Origin: Psettodes erumei
Lineage: Eukaryota; Chordata; Actinopteri; Pleuronectiformes; Psettodidae
NCBI GenBank assembly: GCA_016785225.1
Contig: JAFBJZ010000324.1
Location: 1,077,501 to 1,141,500, forward strand
Direction of reading: 5' to 3'
DNA length: 64,000 bases
Of the stretch, positions 1 through 12,172 are shown piece by piece; position 1 is the first letter of the stretch; each line of letters opens with the position of its first letter. The notes under the pieces are model-generated. The model worked only from the letters and a program-made list of their open reading frames with translations. It ran no database searches and was not told where the DNA came from. The position numbers and the translations under genes are program-made.

Positions 1-3000
1 ACACACACACGCGCACGCACAAAGACACAAAAGAAGTGATGAACACCATCAGGCTTTGATTGTACTAAGGTAAATTATAAAAGCGAAACCATCCACAAAT
101 ATTCCTTCTACTCTGTGGAGTAATAATGACTCTATTGTCAAATTTTATTTTTTTAATGGAAGAAGCCTCCTACTCCTTATGCCCCCCCCCCGTCTCATCT
201 GACACATCTCGAGGTCAAAGTATGCATGAATTTGGAAAACACGTGAAAACCTTAAAGTGGCAATCTGTTCTCGCTTTGAACAGTCACGCTGGCCAAATTA
301 AAATTTCCACACGTCTGTAATGAAATTATAGGGGAACAACACCGCAGAGACATCCCGTGATAGGCTTTTTGTTCTTGTGAAAGGTCAGGATGCAAATGAG
401 CTGGAGTTTTCAGCTGGAAAGCACTTTTATACTGTGTGATGTTCAATAATAAGATAATGAACAATGTCAAAGATTGCAGTTGTTTTCTAAGATGTCGATC
501 CAACAAAAAGATATAACGTTTGACTGTATGTAAAAGCATTTCAAATGTAAATACCACTGAATATTATTGCTAAAAGAGAGTATATAAAATGAGTAAAAAA
601 AAAAAAAATCTAACATACATGTTCTAATGGAGCACTGTTCGGACTATCTGTATGTACTGTAGACTAGAAATGGACTAACTGGGCTGGACTGAACAGCCTC
701 GTGGACTGAAAACCAGACCCCCGTCTTCAACATCTGTGTACTACGTGAAGAGGTTTGGCTTTGTTTTGTCTCGCCTCAGACGGACAAGCCGAGGATTCAA
801 TTATACATGTGGCCTCTGGCAGGAGCGTGTTGTGCAAAATGTTCGTTACAGGAAGCCTGAGATCTCGCCTGTCCCAGCGAGGAACCAATTTGATGAAAAT
901 CCAGTGGAGTGAGGAGAAATTCCCCCGTCAGGCATACAACAACAACAAAAAAAATCTGTATTTTCCCTAAAATCTGTATTATTATTCTGCAGAAGGAGAC
1001 TAATACACTAAAATGGAATTTGTAATGAGCTTTGAGGACATTGCTGTATTTAATGTTGCATCACCTGAGAGATATGGAACAACGTTTTCGAGATAGTTAC
1101 TTCTCTCTAGAAAAACAATAAGCATTTTAGAGGTTTGATGTAGGCTTGGGAAAGTGACCATCAACTTGAATCGTCCATACATTTACACAGGCAGTGCAAC
1201 TCAAGGCCACATTAATAATTCAATTTGTTTGACCTTGACTTGTAGACGTAGCTCAAGTAAAGGAAATTCTTGTAACTTTGTGGAGTAATGACTGGACCGT
1301 CAGCGTTTGGGTCAAGTTATTTTTGAGTCCAGAGACACATACCCCAAACCCCTGAATGTGGACGTGCCATTGCAGAAGCATCACCCTCTACCACCGGCTC
1401 ACGTCCGCCGGTTCGGTCCAACATAATCCCGTTGTTGAGGTCCGTCAACGCTTAGAGAACCAATCAGGACGTCAGGGTACACGATGGCCGACATGAGACC
1501 CAGTACCGGAGCCCCAGACTTGTCCATACAGTGCCACTGTTCAGACTAGATGGTATCAGGACCAATGTACAAATACTGCACAAAAAGCAGAGAAGAGTGG
1601 GGGGGGTGCAGAACCTTTGGGGGGTGGCTGAGCTCTAATTAATTTCGGCTGATCGACAGTACCATCAGCCGCTTAAGTGTAATCCAAAGTGACAAAGACA
1701 TATTGGATTTTCGACAGCTCGTGGAAACATGCCAACCTTGAAGGGCGGTTCTTGTTTACTGCGACTTGCATCTTGCGTTCATCGTTCTTTCTTTTATTAA
1801 TTTGAGTGATAATGTTCTCTGCAAGTTACTTACTGAGATTTGGGATGGGGCAACATCACTAAAAGACAAAAAAAAGAAAAATGAGCGTGGGTTTTAAACA
1901 AACCTGTAGAGGTTAACCAGACTTATTTGGAAGACAGGCAAAGATGGATTTTTATTACAGAAGCTGTCCATTGTAAAAATCCATCACAGTTTATTGACCA
2001 ACTGTCTAGTTGGAAAGACAAGACAGATTGTAATCAGATTTATGATCCAGGCAGCGACGTAGCATGTATGTGCCTGCAAATGAAAGTATATTAAATCTCA
2101 TCTGGAATGGAATCTGGAATGGAATCTTCTATCTGGAATGCGAGGTGCTTGGAATAGCAAGTGTTGATGGGGCCTCGGGGTGTGTTCCCCTTCGGTTTAC
2201 CTTCACATGAGCTGGTTCAGATAGACACACAAACCGTGCTGCTTTTGTCTGGCTGCTCGTCTCTCTTGCACCGTTTCTTTGCAGCAATGTTGCCGTGGTC
2301 CCTGTTCTCAGCAACTAATCGGACGCGTGCTGTTGCTGCTGCCACAGCTGATGGAAATTATGGTGAAAACTACAAAAAAACAAGACCTAAGTCGTAATAA
2401 AGCAGAATTATTGGAATGAATGGATGTCCTGAATCATAATATGTCTGCGACACTTAAATGGCTGCCAAAGCACTTAGAGCTGATTTGTCATGAGAGTACA
2501 GTTGTAAACTAATGTGTTGCTTTGTCAAATCATCTCCGGCTACGTTTCCCCCAGAATTCATGTGAAAAGTGCCAACGTGCTAACGCCTCTCGCGCCGCAA
2601 AGCGCCGTTGCTCATTTCTTTGGGTGGCCATTGCAAAAGCAATTAGCGTGATAAACCAATAAGTGACCTTTCTAATTATGCGGTTTATCCCACAGTCCTG
2701 ATTGGCTCCAGGTGTTTCATCTCTGCTGATTGGTCTAATTCAAATTTCTGCTCCGGCTGATTGGTCAAAATCAAAGCGATGATTCTCCTGATTTGCCTTA
2801 TTTCAGAGCTCTGGAGTGCTGCGCCAAACTAAACCACTTGACGGAGCTGATTAGCCCACCTCCCGAGTCAGGTAAATTGGTTCAATCAAAAGCGTGATTA
2901 GCTGAATCAGATGTTTTAAATAGAATGAAATCCTGCAGTGTCTGCAGCGCGCTGCTGCTTCTCTTCACCCCTTTAGCTAGATGAGAAATCACGGCAACAG

Positions 3001-3330
3001 ATGAAAGTGGTCTTGTCGAGCCATTTGTCGAGTGCTCTGTCAGAGAAGAACATTATACTGAGGAAGTTAACTCCCACTCAAACGATAAAAGTAGGAGTTT
3101 CCCCTTAATAGCTAAATATTTTGATTTGCAGCTCGAGGGTGCAGGGTGAAGGTCACGACCTCTGGCCTACTGGACTCAAACACATAGACCCCTTTGATTC
3201 TGCGCCCCGACCCCTGGGTGACTTCATTGCTCCTGCACGATGTTGATACAATTCCACAGTTGCGTGCTGCACACAGTGTATTTATTTCTGTTGTACTTTT
3301 TCTTTTTGTAAATTTGAATAAAAAAGGAAC
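1..3330. other. Intergenic, no gene seen; possible 3'UTR tail of an upstream gene
   Basis: The window opens in a short CA/CG-rich repeat (1-20). No open frame here resembles a protein. The last 300 bases look like the end of a vertebrate 3'UTR (see the poly(A) signal entry). A group of related CTGATTGG-type motifs lies at 2698-2903. Otherwise I see only AT-rich, unremarkable sequence. Confidence 0.4.
3317..3322 (+). terminator. Candidate poly(A) signal AATAAA of an unseen upstream gene
   Basis: AATAAA lies in a typical terminal context, after a T-rich stretch (tgtactttttctttttgta) and before an A-run, with T/G-rich sequence further downstream. A second AATAAA occurs at 2395-2400. No coding exon accompanies it in the window, so this is only a candidate for a + strand gene ending here. 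Confidence 0.3.
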
Positions 3331-3582
3331 TATTTCAAAGTGATGAGTCAGACCTCTATGCTCCTTTCCGAGGCCTCACGAATTTCCAGGATAATCAGAA
3401 TTGGGCTGCGTGTGTGTGCAGCCCGATGTTTGTGTGTCTGCCGGAGAAAGAGACAGAGAGCGATTGAGAGATGTGCTGTGCAGTGCATACAAATGTGTGC
3501 GTACCTTGCGAGCATGTGTCTTGTTGTGAGGAGGTGGGTTGTGCCTTGTCAAATTGGGCCCTTGAAATTTCCAAAACACAAG

Positions 3583-3583
<1 letters not shown>

Positions 3584-3621
<38 letters not shown>
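3584..3621 (+). repeat. (TG)n microsatellite
   Basis: About 19 perfect TG units followed by degenerate GCATGCGCGTGCGTG, an alternating purine-pyrimidine tract. The many open frames rich in CV or HT here are artefacts of this array. Confidence 0.97.
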
Positions 3622-3622
<1 letters not shown>

Positions 3623-3976
3623 ATGCGCGTGCGTGTCTGACTGCAGGATGAAGGAACACCTTGTCTGGTTGTGATCCAGCCCGATGTGGGGATGTGAGGT
3701 CAGTAATAGAGGACAGACAGAGAGTTCTGCAGAGCAATCATGCTTTCAGACAGAGGGGCAGAGTTCTCTGTTTGTTCACCGCTGGAAAAAAAGGAGAGGA
3801 CATTTTGAACTCCAGAACAGCAGCAAACAGAGCAGACCTGACAGCTGCGACCCAACAATGCCGGGCCCCTTTACCGACCCTCGTGGGCCTCCCGCATTCT
3901 GCAGCGCCGGTCCCGGCTGAATGATGGATCGGGGAGATGCACGTCATTGCTGTGTGACAGAATAGCTGGTTAAAAA

Positions 3977-4190
3977 GATTTATTACAATAATCAAATATG
4001 AAGGAGGGGATTATTTCTACATGATGGTTTGGAGAATGATCGTGTTAGCTGGGTCTCCGCTTGATTACAATGATAATACCCTCCTCAAGTGAAGGGAGGG
4101 AGTGAAGGGGGGGTGGAGGGAACCATATTAGCAGTTAATATGCAAGTCTGTTGCATCACATAAAACTGTGTTTGTGATTGGGTTAGAGTC
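3977..4190 (+). repeat. Diverged duplicated non-coding module, copy A
   Basis: The stretch around 3977-4055 (taatcaaat, then GAAGGAGGGGATTAT, then ATGATC..GTTA) and a second block at 4162-4190 (TGTGTTTGTGATTGGGTTAG) recur in the same order and orientation at 9262-9390. Copy A has about 80 extra bases between the blocks. It could be an old local duplication or two copies of a dispersed repeat. Confidence 0.55.
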
Positions 4191-4569
4191 CTCGCCATCT
4201 CATCCAGCATCTGTGCTGTCCTACGCCCCCATGGAAACAACATCCTGTCTCTAACCAGGATTTGAAGTCAGCTGGAGGCAAAACAGATATTTGACTTATT
4301 TTAACCCTCCACCACCAGACGGGTAAAATACATCAGCGAAAATCCAAAGCAGCACTCTTATCAATTTACAACTCCTGTATGCACGTTTATCGGCCTGCCT
4401 CCAGCATCAACACTGCAATGCAGCATTCCAGGTGAGATTTGCTGTCATGGCACTGTCAATAATTACAGCATGCATAATTGATCACGGTATAATGACGGTG
4501 CGGGAGATAAAATGGCCTTTGTTAACGCTGTACACGTGGGAATAACTAACTATGTACTGTACTGTAGAG

Positions 4570-4571
<2 letters not shown>

Positions 4572-4607
<36 letters not shown>
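4572..4607 (+). repeat. (AC)n microsatellite
   Basis: Eighteen uninterrupted AC units. Confidence 0.97.
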
Positions 4608-4609
<2 letters not shown>

Positions 4610-6745
4610 AGTGTGCTGCAGGATTACATCACAGGACACACGAGTTGGTCTGTGCGCGTGCACATGTGTGTGAATGAGGGTGTTGTGAGATTCCTCATTC
4701 TGTTTGAACCTTACTGACACACTGAATCCCTCTGGCTATTCAGCTCAGTGTGAGCACTTGAGTGTGTGTGTGTTTGTGCGTGCAGGGTGTGTCTGCACTT
4801 GTGCATCACATCTTTGCATTTCAAGTACGTATGTGGCGGCTTTAAAGGCAGCTTCTAAACACAAGTGAAGTCGAGGGGAATGAGGTGAATTTCAACAGCT
4901 ATGGAAGTCAGAGCTGGAGTAACTTTGCGGGTGTCACATCTTCCTGCCCCGTAGTTAAAAACCTCCTGAGTAGTTTTTACCTCCACCTGTCCCTGTGGTT
5001 TTTCCACCCGCCTGTTTCTCTTCCTCTCCCCCTCATTCTTCCTTTCTCTCCTTCGCGCGCTCTCTCGCTCATGCGTTTCGCTCAGGACGCTCCCAGAGTT
5101 CACTGGCTCATTTGAAGTGGAAAATTAAATCTTCATTAACAATCTTAATTAGAGTTCGATCTCCCCCTAGCAAGCCGACAGGGAATCTATAGTGTAACAG
5201 GGGGAGACCTGGAGCAGGGGTTGGTTGCGCGAAGGTGGTATTGGTGGTGGTGGTGGGATTAGAGGGGGTAATTAGCGAATGAGAACTTCAGGGTAAATTA
5301 CAAAGAGGTATTTACACTTCAGAGGAAGGCAGAATGGATGAAGGAGGTGGATAATTAAAGTGGCCCCCGCCGGTTGATGGCGGACGTGGGAATGATGGTC
5401 ACACGTGTGGGATCCACGTTGGTGAGTGACCGGGTCTCATTTCTGCACTGTTGGCAAACTGGGGCTCAGTGTGAGGGGGCGTTATTAGTCAAAAATCTTC
5501 ATTGCAATTCCTTTTGTCTTGCTTTTTGGTGACATGGTGTTACTTGAGGCGACATAATCCCTCATCATGCATCCATAAGCAGAGAGCATTTGCCTAATAC
5601 CAGACAGTAATCATTCAAAGACACTGTTAAGCATGCAGCCCAATGCTCCCGCTCTCCTCCACATTTACATTCTGCAGAACACATATTTGTCTGCTGCGTG
5701 CAGGGACCAGGCGCCAAATAAAACAATTACTGTTTGCTCCTGCACAATTAAAATATACATTGTGTTCTGAAAAATGAAAGCAGAAAACTCAATTTTCTTT
5801 GCAGCGCTTCCTTTCAATTCATCCAGTGAATGATGTCTTTTCTTTCACTTGTTCTATTGTAGTTAGCTATCCTATCAGAAACCATCAGAATTCCTCCGCA
5901 GACCCCTTTTGTGGGAGCAATGAGCTGAGAGGAGAGAGATTTTTGCCTGGGGGAAGACTGGGTGAGTTCAACCAGCCCGGGACTTAATCCAGTGACAGGA
6001 GGCCCACAAAAGCGACGCTGCACCCTGGCCTAAGTGATGCTGCATTTGTCCCAGCGGAGCAGATTATTTGTTTAGCTGTCCAGCTGCTGCTTTATTTGCA
6101 GAGAACATACAGATACAGAGGGATATTTCTAAATGGTGAGGGCAGGAGATAGTGTCTGGACCTTGGTTTTATTTATCTGCTCTGCGCCGTCTCTTGGGAG
6201 CTGAGCTGGTCCAGCGCTCCGAGCAGGGTGATCATATCTGCGGTAATGCTGTTGTGGCGTCTGAAGACTCAGGAAGAGAAGTGTGTGTGTGTGTGTGTTG
6301 GGAGGTGATAGACTCTATTTACGCAGCTGATCATTACAGACAAAAAAAAGGAGGACATGATCGCCAATTATAGGCACACAAACACACAGACAGAGGGAGA
6401 GTTAAGTACGTTCATTAGCCCTTTGAGTCACATTGGTTAATTGTCCAATGAAGTGAGCAGAATGATAAGTTGAGGGGGATGTTTTGCCTTTGGTGAAACG
6501 TTCACGGGGATTTATCCTCATCAGCCGTGCCTCTTATCGTCTGACACAGATCATAGAGGGTGAGGCAGCTGAGGGCTGCAGAAAAGGCAGAGCCAGTGTT
6601 TGGTCATCTGCTCGTGTATGCGTGGCCTTTAAGAGCTCCCTCGTCATCTGACAGAATTATTCTATTCCAATTATTGCGCTAGACCTTTGCCAAATAAACA
6701 TATCTGTCCGTCTGAGTGCACGCAGCACTGGCTCAGCTTAAAATA
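4608..6745. other. Intergenic, no gene seen
   Basis: Contains TG-rich stretches (4640-4790), a pyrimidine-rich tract (about 4980-5070), a GGTGGT run near 5235-5255 and a short GT array near 6282-6298. No coding exon or structured RNA was recognised. Confidence 0.5.
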
Positions 6746-7853
6746 CGCCGATCAGCCTTAACATTAATTCCACTGACAGGTGAAGTGAATAACATCGATT
6801 GCCTCGTTACAGTGGCACCTGTCAAGGGGTGGGATGTATTAGGCGGCAAGCGAACAGACAGTTTGTGCATTGGAAGCAGGAAAAGTGGACCAGCGTGAGG
6901 ATTTAAGCGACTTTGACCAGGGACAAATTGTGATGGCTGGAGGACTGGGTCAGAGCAGCTCCAGAACAGCAGGTCTTGTGGGTTATGAAGTGGTACGCGG
7001 TTGTCAGTTCCTACCATAAGTGGTCCACGAGGGGACGGCCGTTGAAGTGGCCGCCCAGGGGTCATTGATGTGCGTGGGAAGCGAAGGCTGGCCCGTGTGG
7101 TCCAGTCCCAAAGACGAGCTGCTGTAACAGAAGCTGCTGAAAACTTTAAGGCTGGCTGTGAGCGAATGTTCTCAGAACATGAATCACAGCTCGCTGTGTG
7201 TGGGGCTGTGCAGCTGCAGACTGGTCCCCCACCACATGTGAGAATCAGAGCTGGACCGTGGAGCAATGGAAGACGGTGTCCTGGTCTGAATCACATTTTC
7301 TTTTACATCATGTGGATTGCTGGTTTTGTGTGCACCATTTACCTGGGGAGGAGATGGCACCAGGATGCACTATGGGAAGAAGAAAGGCGAGTGGATGGAG
7401 GCTGGGTTATGGTCCGGGCAGCTTTCTACTGGGTCCCGGATTCTTGTGGCTGTTACTCTGACAGATACCACCCACCTGAATAATGTTGTTCATGGCAGCA
7501 GTGTTCCCTGATGGCGGCAGCCTCCTTCAGGACAACGTGCCCTGCCACACAGCAAAAAATGTCCGTATTTGAGAAACATGGCAAAGAGTTCAAGGTGTTG
7601 ACTTGGCCTCCAAATTCCCCAGATCGCAATCTGATCCAGGATTTGTGGGATGTTCTGGAAAAACAAGTCAAATCCACATAGGCCCGACCTCACAACTCTC
7701 AGGATTTAAGAGGATTTGATGCCCAAATCTTGTGTCACACCATAGGCCACCTTCAGAGGTCTTGTGGAGTCCACACCTTGATGCTGTTTTGGTGATCCAA
7801 GGGAGACCTACAATATATAACACAGGTTGCGTTAACGTTATGGCTGTTGGGTG
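6746..7853 (+). mobile_element. Degenerate Tc1/mariner DNA transposon, nearly full length
   Basis: The left end (6746, after TA at 6744-6745) reads CGCCGATCAGCCTTAACATTA. The right end (to 7853, before TA at 7854-7855) is its imperfect inverted copy, about 16 of 21 positions matching. TA target duplication and such ends are the hallmark of Tc1-like elements. The interior matches, from memory, the widespread fish Tc1 family along most of its length (cluster GTGGCACCTGTCAAGGGGTG near 6813; MAPGCTMG peptide near 7355; PCHTAK near 7540). At about 1.1 kb it is shorter than an intact 1.2-1.6 kb element, consistent with internal deletions. Confidence 0.92.
6890..7680 (+). pseudogene. Dead Tc1-like transposase
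   Basis: The transposase reading is spread over more than one frame with several indels. Fragments recognised in order: the N-terminal helix-turn-helix region (DLSDFDQGQIVMAGGLGQ type, from about 6900), RGKRRLARVV (7071-7100), EQWKTVSWSESHFLLHHVD (about 7262-7317), LPGEEMAPGCTMGRR (about 7338-7382), LLQDNVPCHTAK (about 7522-7557) and WPPNSPD followed by LWDVLEKQV (about 7605-7671). In the usual DDE triad the first Asp codon is missing (WS-ES at 7282-7290 instead of WSDES), the second Asp remains, and the Glu of the P-I-E-H motif is Gln. It cannot encode an active enzyme. Confidence 0.9.
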
Positions 7854-7855
7854 TA

Positions 7856-9261
7856 TAAACAGTAACAGAAAATGTGTTTTCTTAATCCTTGAAGTGTCTT
7901 TGAGGTTGTTAAAAGCCTCTTATTCCTCACTGACTGATAGCATCACATTGTGTGTACTTTTTCTCCAGCATTTGAATGAAGTTGTTTGCATGAAATAGTC
8001 TCTAGCCTGCACGATTTTTATGCCCGCAGCATTCAACAACAAAAAAAAACACTTTAGATGTGATGTGCATTACTTTTAACTAATTTCAACTAAATTCAGC
8101 TTGATTTCTGTGGTTTCTTTGGGATATCTAACTGTAGTGTAATTTGTGTGAGCCCGTGGGATACAATGCATGAAAGAACCAAGGCAAAAAAGTAATTCTT
8201 AGATCAACCATAACAGTTTTTTTACTCTTACTCTAAGATTTCACTGAGATCAATGCAGACAACCAGTTTTATTCATTGTTTGAAGAGCAGACTACTACTT
8301 TTGTTTGTTATTGCTCAGGGAGGTGGAGCTGGTGGTGGAGTTGAGTTGCAACATTATTTCCTCCCTTGATGACGTGTTGAATTATTACAGCACCAGCAGC
8401 AACTGTTGCATAAAATTAATGTCAAACCTGGAGTTTGACATTCGACTGCAGCTGTCTACTCACTGAACATCTGCAGCGCTGAACATAACGAGGGTAACCA
8501 AACAACCACAGCTTTTTTTTTAAAGCTAGCTGCCACATGGCAAACACAAACAAAACGGCAGCATGCCACTTACATAAACTAAGCTAGCATCGTGTGTCCA
8601 ACAACACAGCAAAATGAGTGAGACTGAGAAAGTACAGCCGCATCTCTAAACTATCGTTATGTTTACAATCCTTCAGCCCAGAACACAACAGGCTCCACCA
8701 GCAAGTCCCATTTCAAAAAATTACTCCTGCCATTGAAAAGCACAATTTATACAATAACCCCATCAGTATGACTTAAATGTGTGTTGATAAATTATAAAGG
8801 AGCAATGTAAGCTACAAACCACACTATCGCAGTTTGAAACTAATTGAAGGTGTGCCACCTGCCTGAGCATATAGATGTGAAAGATCTACCCGTTAGTCCA
8901 GCAACACTGACATAAACAGGCCCGTCCAACCACATGCATTGGTTTGTCTCTGCTGCCACCTGCTGGAATGAGTCATCCTGCTCGTGTTCATCCGTCTGCA
9001 GCCACGCTCAGAGGGAACACACTTCGCACATCATCGTATTGATTACAGAGCTAACTCGGTCGGACCGACTATCATGCAAATTCCCATCAAAGGTCAACAC
9101 CAAAAATCTCCATTCTGCGAGACGTGGGGGAAATATCTCGTCCTGCAGGGAAAAGGCTGGGCTCAGGCATCCAACCATCTTGATGGGAAATTAATGCACC
9201 AGGGATTCAGGCTCCAGAACAACTTGCCTTAAAACAGAATTTAAAATTTGGTGTCTTACCA
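7856..9261. other. Intergenic, no gene seen; possible unclassified dispersed repeat
   Basis: The block about 8280-8930 has the texture of a fish dispersed repeat (gctagctgccacatggcaaac, aaggagcaatgtaagct), but I cannot name the family or set its ends. The rest shows nothing recognisable. Confidence 0.3.
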
Positions 9262-9390
9262 GGATCTATTGCAGTAATCAAATAAAATGTGAAGGAAGGG
9301 ATTATATCTGCATGCTGCTGATGATCACGTTAATGGGAGCCACTGTGTTTGCGATTACAGAAATAACCCGTGTTTGTGATTGTGTTAGCT
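9262..9390 (+). repeat. Diverged duplicated non-coding module, copy B
   Basis: The stretch at 9262-9340 (TAATCAAAT, GAAGGAAGGGATTAT, ATGATCACGTTA) and the block at 9366-9390 (CCGTGTTTGTGATTGTGTTAG) mirror copy A at 3977-4190 in order and orientation, with numerous substitutions. Confidence 0.55.
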
Positions 9391-12148
9391 GATTCCACAC
9401 CGTGCTGGAAAACATGTGGATGACAGGACTGTGTCCATAAAATGACAGAATAAAATGAAATTTATTAACCTGGTACAGTGTCATTCAGCCGAATCACAAC
9501 TTAATAAAAGTTGCATTAAGTGATTCCAGAAATCCCGGAATCGGCATGGATGTCATGAAGTGGAGGAGATGTAATCCCACTTTGGCTAAGGAAGAGTCAC
9601 TTAAAGATATTATGTTTTGGAGATGATACCTGAATGACAGCTCAAATAAGATTATGTAGGGTTGATTGGCTCTCTGTAAGGTATCCTGTCTGCAAAGACA
9701 GCCACGAATAACATAAGTCATATTTATTCAAAACCCCAAGGTATATATGACTCTAGGTATTGTGTACATGTGTTTTATTGTTATTCTAGTTGAGCTGAGG
9801 CAGCTTTAGTTAGTATTTCTGTCCTGTGTGGAACTAAATGTGCTATTTGTGGAACTACTAATATAAACAAAAGCACTGATAATAGTAGATTTAACAATTT
9901 TAACCCCCAAACTTGACCCCATGCCAAAGTATACATATCCATACATACAGTAATTAGAGATCTTGGACTATAAATCAGAAACCAGCCTTTTGTGTTTTTT
10001 TCATTTAATGGTAATTAAATGTATAATTTCTATAATATAAATGTTAAAACTCAGTAATATAACAGCAACATTACAACAAAACTCATATTGGAACTACAAG
10101 CCATTGGATGTGTATTTGCTGAGCTTTAACAGGTTTGGGGCCAATGCACTTTTCCCTTTACCCACTGACTCTTCTGCACACCCTGTTTTCTTTCTTCAAC
10201 TTTTCTCCTGAAATGCCTCGCAGCCAGCGATCACTCTCTTTAATCCCATGTCCATCTGTCTGCTCTACTCCAAACCTCGACCCGCCTCCCACGTTTTGCC
10301 CCCAGCTTTAGCCATCATGTCAAACAATCGGATTCAAGATTTGGTGCCAAACATCATAAAATGGGGCATGCTGAGAGACTACTGTGTGAAGTTTCCTTGG
10401 GCATTTTGTAACATGATATAGAAAAACTTCTTGCACTATTGCCATGTTTCCACTTTGTGATATCTTTCAGCTGGAAGATACCATGAAAACCTGATTTTTT
10501 TTTTTTGCACCTATAACAGATAAAGTAAATTACTGAAAATGTCTCAGGGCTAAAATAATATTTTAACTCTTTCATTTGGAAAAAAAGTGTTTCTGTAAGA
10601 GGGCCAATAAGGTTATATATTTCTCCACTGTTTACAAAATAGACCTGGGCTAGCATCTCTTATCTAATTCTATTAGCTGATTGTATTCTGCGGGTTTTTC
10701 TTCAACTCCAAGCCACAATAATTGCATTTTTCATTTCCCCTATTCTCAATTCCCCATTGAGCAGCAGCCACACTGAGCAGCAGTTACAAGAGGTCAAGAG
10801 AAACTCCTTTGTGAGACTTCACCGAAAAAAGACTGAGATTAAGACTGAAAGACAATACGGCTTTCGGTCTCAAGATAACAATTTAATATATTTTAGAGAC
10901 TTATAGACTCAGTAGGTTTTATAACCCAGCTGTCTCAAATCCTTTTCCTCTGATCGCTGTCATCAGTCCCCCGCTGATACAGCAGTGGAAAATATAGACC
11001 ACAGCTGCTTTTTTGATAGCTGCTGAGAAGGATGGGCAAACAGAGCTGTCAATAAAATTGAGGGCAGAGAAGGAGGAAATTGTAAATGCGCTGAAGGCAC
11101 TAAGAGAGTTTAAATAAAGATGAACGATGGCACAGATGAATAAAAGTAGAGCAATTGGTCCATAATTAGGGCCACAGTAAATTTTTTTAAAGGAGATAAT
11201 TAAAATTGTTTCCTCTAAAAGTGGTGAAAAGGGAACACTTAGAGATCCTTGGGTGTATTCCAGATGGTCATGGGAAAAATGAGTAGTCGTTAAATTTTAA
11301 TTCCCATATTAGCACATATTTATCAGGTTTTATTCTTCCAATCATTTTCAGATCATTCAGACTGTGCATTTCTGTAACATTCAATATGGTGTTGGTAGAA
11401 CTACAGTATAAGTTAAGCTGAACATATCATAACAAAGCTGAAGGCAGGTCCAGGCATTGCATACTGTATAACACGGTATAATATCACAGCAACTTCTATT
11501 TTCTGGCTGATAGTTCATTCATGAAAACAAGAAAAGAAAAAAATGCATTCCTAACACTTATTGCTTGCAGGTGGTGTTAAGATCACAGACGTTCCTGCTT
11601 CAAGGCGTTTCGTGCTCGCCAGAGGATGATTCCTAGTGAATTTGATGACCTCTTCATCTTTAATATGCAACAACCTTGGGTCAAAATCTTCTTTTGGCTA
11701 ATATTTTGGTCCATGATAAAGTATCTGACAGATTAACGGAAGCTAATTATCCCCCATATCTGTTGTGAATTTTCATGGTTCCCAGAGGCTGTGATCTTAG
11801 TACATGTTCACCTTCAGGTAACAATGTCACCATTCTACACAAGTCACAAGTAGTGTTGTCCGGGGGATGAAGCCTCTCCTATAGCACTGCTTGCAGTACA
11901 TTTTTAAAGGTAAGGCTAAAAATAGCAAGAGCTTTCATATGGTGGTCATTCCATACAACACTGTATGTTATTGTGACATTCAATGACTATTCAATCCTGT
12001 GGTGTTTAGCATGGAGCTAACGTCTTCTACATTCAAGGACATTGACATGAACTGCACGGTTTGGCATCTATTAATCCACTCTTATTAGTTATTAATGCAC
12101 TGCTCTGTCTATTGATGGCTAGTATTAAGTAGCGGACACACATATACC
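9391..12148. other. Intergenic, no gene seen
   Basis: AT-rich sequence with no coding exon recognised. A dispersed-repeat fragment lies at about 11600-11850 (separate entry). Confidence 0.5.
11600..11850 (+). repeat. Fragment of a dispersed teleost repeat (GCCCAGAGGATGA-type family)
   Basis: Contains CCAGAGGATGATTCCTAGTG and further on GGTCAAAATCTT..., then ATTTTGGTCCATGATAAAGTA, in the order of a repeat I recognise as abundant in percomorph genomes. The same family recurs in the window at 38745-38870, 39425-39640, 43060-43370 and 57290-57480. Confidence 0.6.
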
Positions 12149-12172
12149 CACACACACACACACACACACACA
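12149..12172 (+). repeat. (CA)n microsatellite
   Basis: About twelve CA units, followed by degenerate CA-rich sequence to about 12200. Confidence 0.95.

Noticed and set aside
5399..5410. Palindromic E-box CACACGTGTG
   Set aside because: A single CACGTG palindrome occurs by chance many times in a window of this size and has no supporting context.
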